In this document: one piece after another, positions 8,601 to 9,675 of the stretch
Layout: each line of letters starts with the position of its first letter
Numbering within the stretch: the first letter of the stretch is position 1
Source of the DNA: Longicatena sp.
Lineage (GTDB): Bacteria; Bacillota_I; Bacilli_A; Erysipelotrichales; Erysipelotrichaceae
Assembly (NCBI GenBank): GCA_020025055.1
Contig: JAHHST010000056.1
Span: 1-9,675 of the forward strand
Reading direction: 5' to 3'
DNA: 9,675 bases
The notes under the pieces: generated by a model
Told to the model about the DNA's origin: nothing
What the model saw: the letters and a program-made list of their open reading frames with translations, nothing else
Databases searched by the model: none
Translations under genes and position numbers: made by a program

Positions 8601-9055
8601 TATAAAATATTTTTTAAATCATCATAATTCACTTCATCATCTAATTTAATATTTATGAAATGTTTTTTAAATACAACAGGAGATGGTTGGAAACGAATCG
8701 ATGCAGCTGCATTCATAATGCAAATGCATGGCTTTTTATTATTTACTAATTTAGCCATTAATTCCATTTGTGATGCTTTATTTTCCGGAGAGGATGCAAT
8801 AGATTCAATACGTAACGATTCTTCCATAGTGAAAAGCAGCACATCGTCATTTAATAAGCTTTTTAATCGCTCATATAATTTCTGTGCTGAATATGCATTA
8901 TTTTTAATGATGAACATATTTTGTGGCTTTTGTTGAAAAGCACACGCAATTATTAAAGCTTCTTCACTTAGAGAAAGATTTCCAAGTTGATTTTTTCCAT
9001 CTAAAAAAGATTGTACAACTTCATTGTTTCTTAATTCTTGAAGAATAATCTTCAT
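5609..9055 (-). CDS. mfd: Transcription-repair coupling factor Mfd
   Basis: Mfd is a DNA translocase that binds RNA polymerase stalled at DNA damage, pushes it off, and recruits UvrA for nucleotide excision repair. The 1148 residues are close to the Bacillus protein (about 1177). The UvrB-like N-terminal part includes GGIIDVYS near residue 172. The RNA-polymerase-interacting domain lies at about 479-535, with the typical VVHNQHGIGKY. The helicase core has Walker A GDVGFGKT (K637), the DEEQ box (D732-Q735) followed by RFGVEH as in RecG/Mfd, SATPIPRT from S758, and QIKGRVGR (901-908). The C-terminal regulatory (TRCF) domain follows from about 1005. All motor motifs are intact. The ATG is 9 bases after the pth stop, so the pair is very likely one operon, the usual order in Bacillota. 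Several plus-strand open frames within this gene are shadows. Confidence 0.98.
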   Translation of the reverse strand: MKIILQELRNNEVVQSFLDGKNQLGNLSLSEEALIIACAFQQKPQNMFIIKNNAYSAQKLYERLKSLLNDDVLLFTMEESLRIESIASSPENKASQMELMAKLVNNKKPCICIMNAAASIRFQPSPVVFKKHFINIKLDDEVNYDDLKNILYNSGYTHVNRVDQPLCYATRGGIIDVYSMNYEYPIRIEFFDNIIDSIRFFDISTQRTIKVIDEISIIPASSLLFTDEEIAQITEKSLKTLEEQKKQLSDSVQVILENRIQEDLDCLANHNLENYLYRYYTFLDEHYTICDYLKDALIVVSSKEEVEESIHHTNEENVSYIQELFQEGSALCKFYMFEEFPKVIMKHKVIEFGMFQDYKNPISSQIMTMTLGDVNLERTIKEIIDTSRRHKILLCLEHKEAEQVKNLLLEENITVKNVKEDDTLKDGISILEKKLVEGFVLVKESISVYTSKELFHKKQQAVRYSNKFKEAEVLHDYQQLNIGDYVVHNQHGIGKYLGIVNKEVDGVHKDFLHIAYKGDDVLLVPLEQFQLIRKFVSKEGASPKLNKLGTNEWEKTKKKVSAKIAELADRLIHLYANRDENIGFAYSKDNEIQKEFENDFEYELTKDQAQAVKEIKKDMETPKPMDRLLCGDVGFGKTEVAARAAFKAVMDNKQVAFLCPTTILSLQHYKTFVNRFRNFPVNIAVINRFIKKSDQNKILKDLEEGNIDILIGTHRLLSKDVKFKDLGFLVIDEEQRFGVEHKEKIKELKNSVDVLSLSATPIPRTLQMSLIGIRSLSQLDTPPLNRLPVQTYVIEKNFSMIKEIIQREIARDGQVFYLYNNVKEIYNVARKLREALPDVEIGVAHGQMDRDEIEDVMLQFTENKYQVLVCTTIIETGIDIPNANTILIDEADHFGLSQLYQIKGRVGRSDRLAYAYLMYSPQKQLSEIAMKRLKSIKEFTQLGSGYKIAMRDLTIRGAGDMLGPQQAGFIDTVGIDMYIEMLNSAIMEKKGIKPEPKKEMKKANVKLDAYIPKQFANEDYEKITLYQRIEKIQTKQELKEMLEEIQDNYGKLPKSVQMLFEKKRLDILINEPYIENLQELPKKIVMTFTKEWSNCIDGVALFERMTTISKDIQLRYTDHKITLQFIKRKDWIIRVIEILESCEKLEKR

Positions 9056-9058
9056 TTT

Positions 9059-9066
9059 ATCACCTT
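9059..9066 (-). promoter_or_regulatory. Mfd ribosome binding site overlapping the pth stop codon
   Basis: AAGGTGAT, complementary to the 16S rRNA tail, overlaps the last bases of the pth TAA and lies 3 bases before the mfd ATG (about 6 bases counted from AAGG). Overlap with the stop codon suggests that translation of the two genes is coupled. Confidence 0.65.
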
Positions 9067-9625
9067 ATTTTCTATTAAATTTACTCATCGTATCTATAAA
9101 AGAATGATTCATACTATACATTGCTGCATCTCTTGCTTCTTCTATAGCTTTTCGATATTCTTCTTGATCTTCTTTTCTTACTTTTCCTAAAACCCAATCG
9201 ACCACAGGTACACGAGCATCTTTCCCAATTCCTACACGTATTCGATTAAATTCTTGTGTATGTAGATGATTGATAATACTTTTCATACCATTTTGTCCAC
9301 CAGCACTACCTTTTTCACGTAATCGAATTTTTCCTACTGGTAAATCTAAATCATCATAAATTACTAAAATGTCTTTTGCTTCGATATGATAAAACTTAAC
9401 TGCTTCAATTACAGCTTCTCCAGAATTATTCATATATGTTTGAGGTTTCATTAAAAGAACTTGTTCCCCATTTATACGTGTTACACAAGTCAATGCTTTG
9501 AATTTTTTTGTTGTAATTGATTCATGTAAATCCTCTGCAATTGCATCCATTACACAAAATCCAGAATTATGTCTTGTATTCTCATATTCTTTACCAGGAT
9601 TCCCTAATCCTACAATTAATTTCAT
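9065..9625 (-). CDS. pth: Peptidyl-tRNA hydrolase
   Basis: Pth cleaves the ester bond of peptidyl-tRNAs that drop off ribosomes, freeing the tRNA for reuse. It is a cytoplasmic monomer. The 186 residues are the usual length. The start MKLIVGLGNPGKEY and the following NTRHNSG are family signatures. Residues matching the E. coli active site are N9, the catalytic H19, N66 (in MNNSG), D91 (in DDLDLP) and N112 (in GGQNG). No key residue is missing. AAGGAG lies 9 bases before the ATG. The gene is followed at once by mfd. In B. subtilis the orthologue (spoVC) sits at the same position, with the small gene fin between it and mfd; here no room is left for fin. Confidence 0.97.
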   Translation of the reverse strand: MKLIVGLGNPGKEYENTRHNSGFCVMDAIAEDLHESITTKKFKALTCVTRINGEQVLLMKPQTYMNNSGEAVIEAVKFYHIEAKDILVIYDDLDLPVGKIRLREKGSAGGQNGMKSIINHLHTQEFNRIRVGIGKDARVPVVDWVLGKVRKEDQEEYRKAIEEARDAAMYSMNHSFIDTMSKFNRK

Positions 9626-9634
9626 AATTATTAT

Positions 9635-9640
9635 CTCCTT
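9635..9640 (-). promoter_or_regulatory. Ribosome binding site of pth
   Basis: AAGGAG lies 9 bases before the pth ATG, preceded by a run of A. It supports the chosen start. Confidence 0.75.
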
Positions 9641-9662
9641 TTTTATATTCTAACTCTTATCA

Positions 9663-9671
9663 ATTTTATCA
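9663..9671 (-). promoter_or_regulatory. Possible extended -10 promoter upstream of pth-mfd
   Basis: TGATAAAAT matches the extended -10 consensus except for one base and lies about 23 bases upstream of the pth ribosome binding site. Any -35 element would fall beyond the window edge, so it cannot be judged, and pth might instead be cotranscribed with an unseen upstream gene. Confidence 0.4.
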
Positions 9672-9675
9672 TACT

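Noticed and set aside
6081..8936. Several plus-strand open frames of 70-100 codons inside the mfd region
   Set aside because: They lie opposite an intact mfd, their translations are leucine-, serine- and phenylalanine-rich as expected from an antisense A/T-rich gene, and none resembles a known family.
1..9675. Mobile elements, CRISPR arrays, phage genes, tRNA or rRNA
   Set aside because: No transposase or integrase motifs, regularly spaced repeats or RNA gene structures were recognisable on either strand. The genes are continuous with intact frames.

Overview
This is a low-GC stretch in which every convincing gene lies on the minus strand. The order of transcription runs from high to low coordinates: pth, mfd, metK, a SpoVT/AbrB-type regulator, and the first 1088 codons of a large secreted glycoside hydrolase. 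The strongly A/T-biased codon use, AGGAG-type ribosome binding sites, SpoVT-family protein and FIVAR/Big-2 domain style point to a low-GC Bacillota bacterium. Its spore-forming ability and carbohydrate-degrading, gut-like style fit an Erysipelotrichales/Coprobacillaceae or Clostridium-like lineage. That placement is inference; no rRNA or tRNA is present to test it.

Region by region: 9065-9675 holds pth and its ribosome binding site, with an extended -10 promoter at the right edge. Mfd (5609-9055) starts 9 bases after pth ends, with its Shine-Dalgarno across the pth stop codon, so the two are almost certainly cotranscribed. A 120-base gap then carries a probable promoter and a duplicated ribosome binding site for metK (4313-5488), which ends in a good intrinsic terminator. 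A 192-base gap holds that terminator and a promoter resembling the sigma-G class in front of the spoVT-like gene (3626-4120). That gene ends in its own terminator. A gene-poor 361-base stretch (3265-3625) follows, containing this terminator, a consensus extended -10 promoter and a possible catabolite-response (cre) site. The hydrolase gene occupies 3264 to the left edge and runs off it.

Pth recycles peptidyl-tRNA, Mfd couples repair to transcription and MetK makes S-adenosylmethionine: all housekeeping. In Bacillus subtilis the order is pth(spoVC)-fin-mfd-spoVT, so this window looks like the same ancestral neighbourhood with fin absent and metK between mfd and spoVT. Downstream of spoVT, where Bacillus and many clostridia continue with spoVB and mazG, a secreted GH123/DUF4091-type enzyme appears instead. 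That hydrolase is the accessory and most interesting part. It has a signal peptide, two copies of an apparent carbohydrate-binding module, a Big-2 domain, a GH123-like catalytic region with an Asp-Glu pair, and FIVAR repeats. I see no transposon, CRISPR array, phage gene, RNA gene or evidently new multi-gene system.
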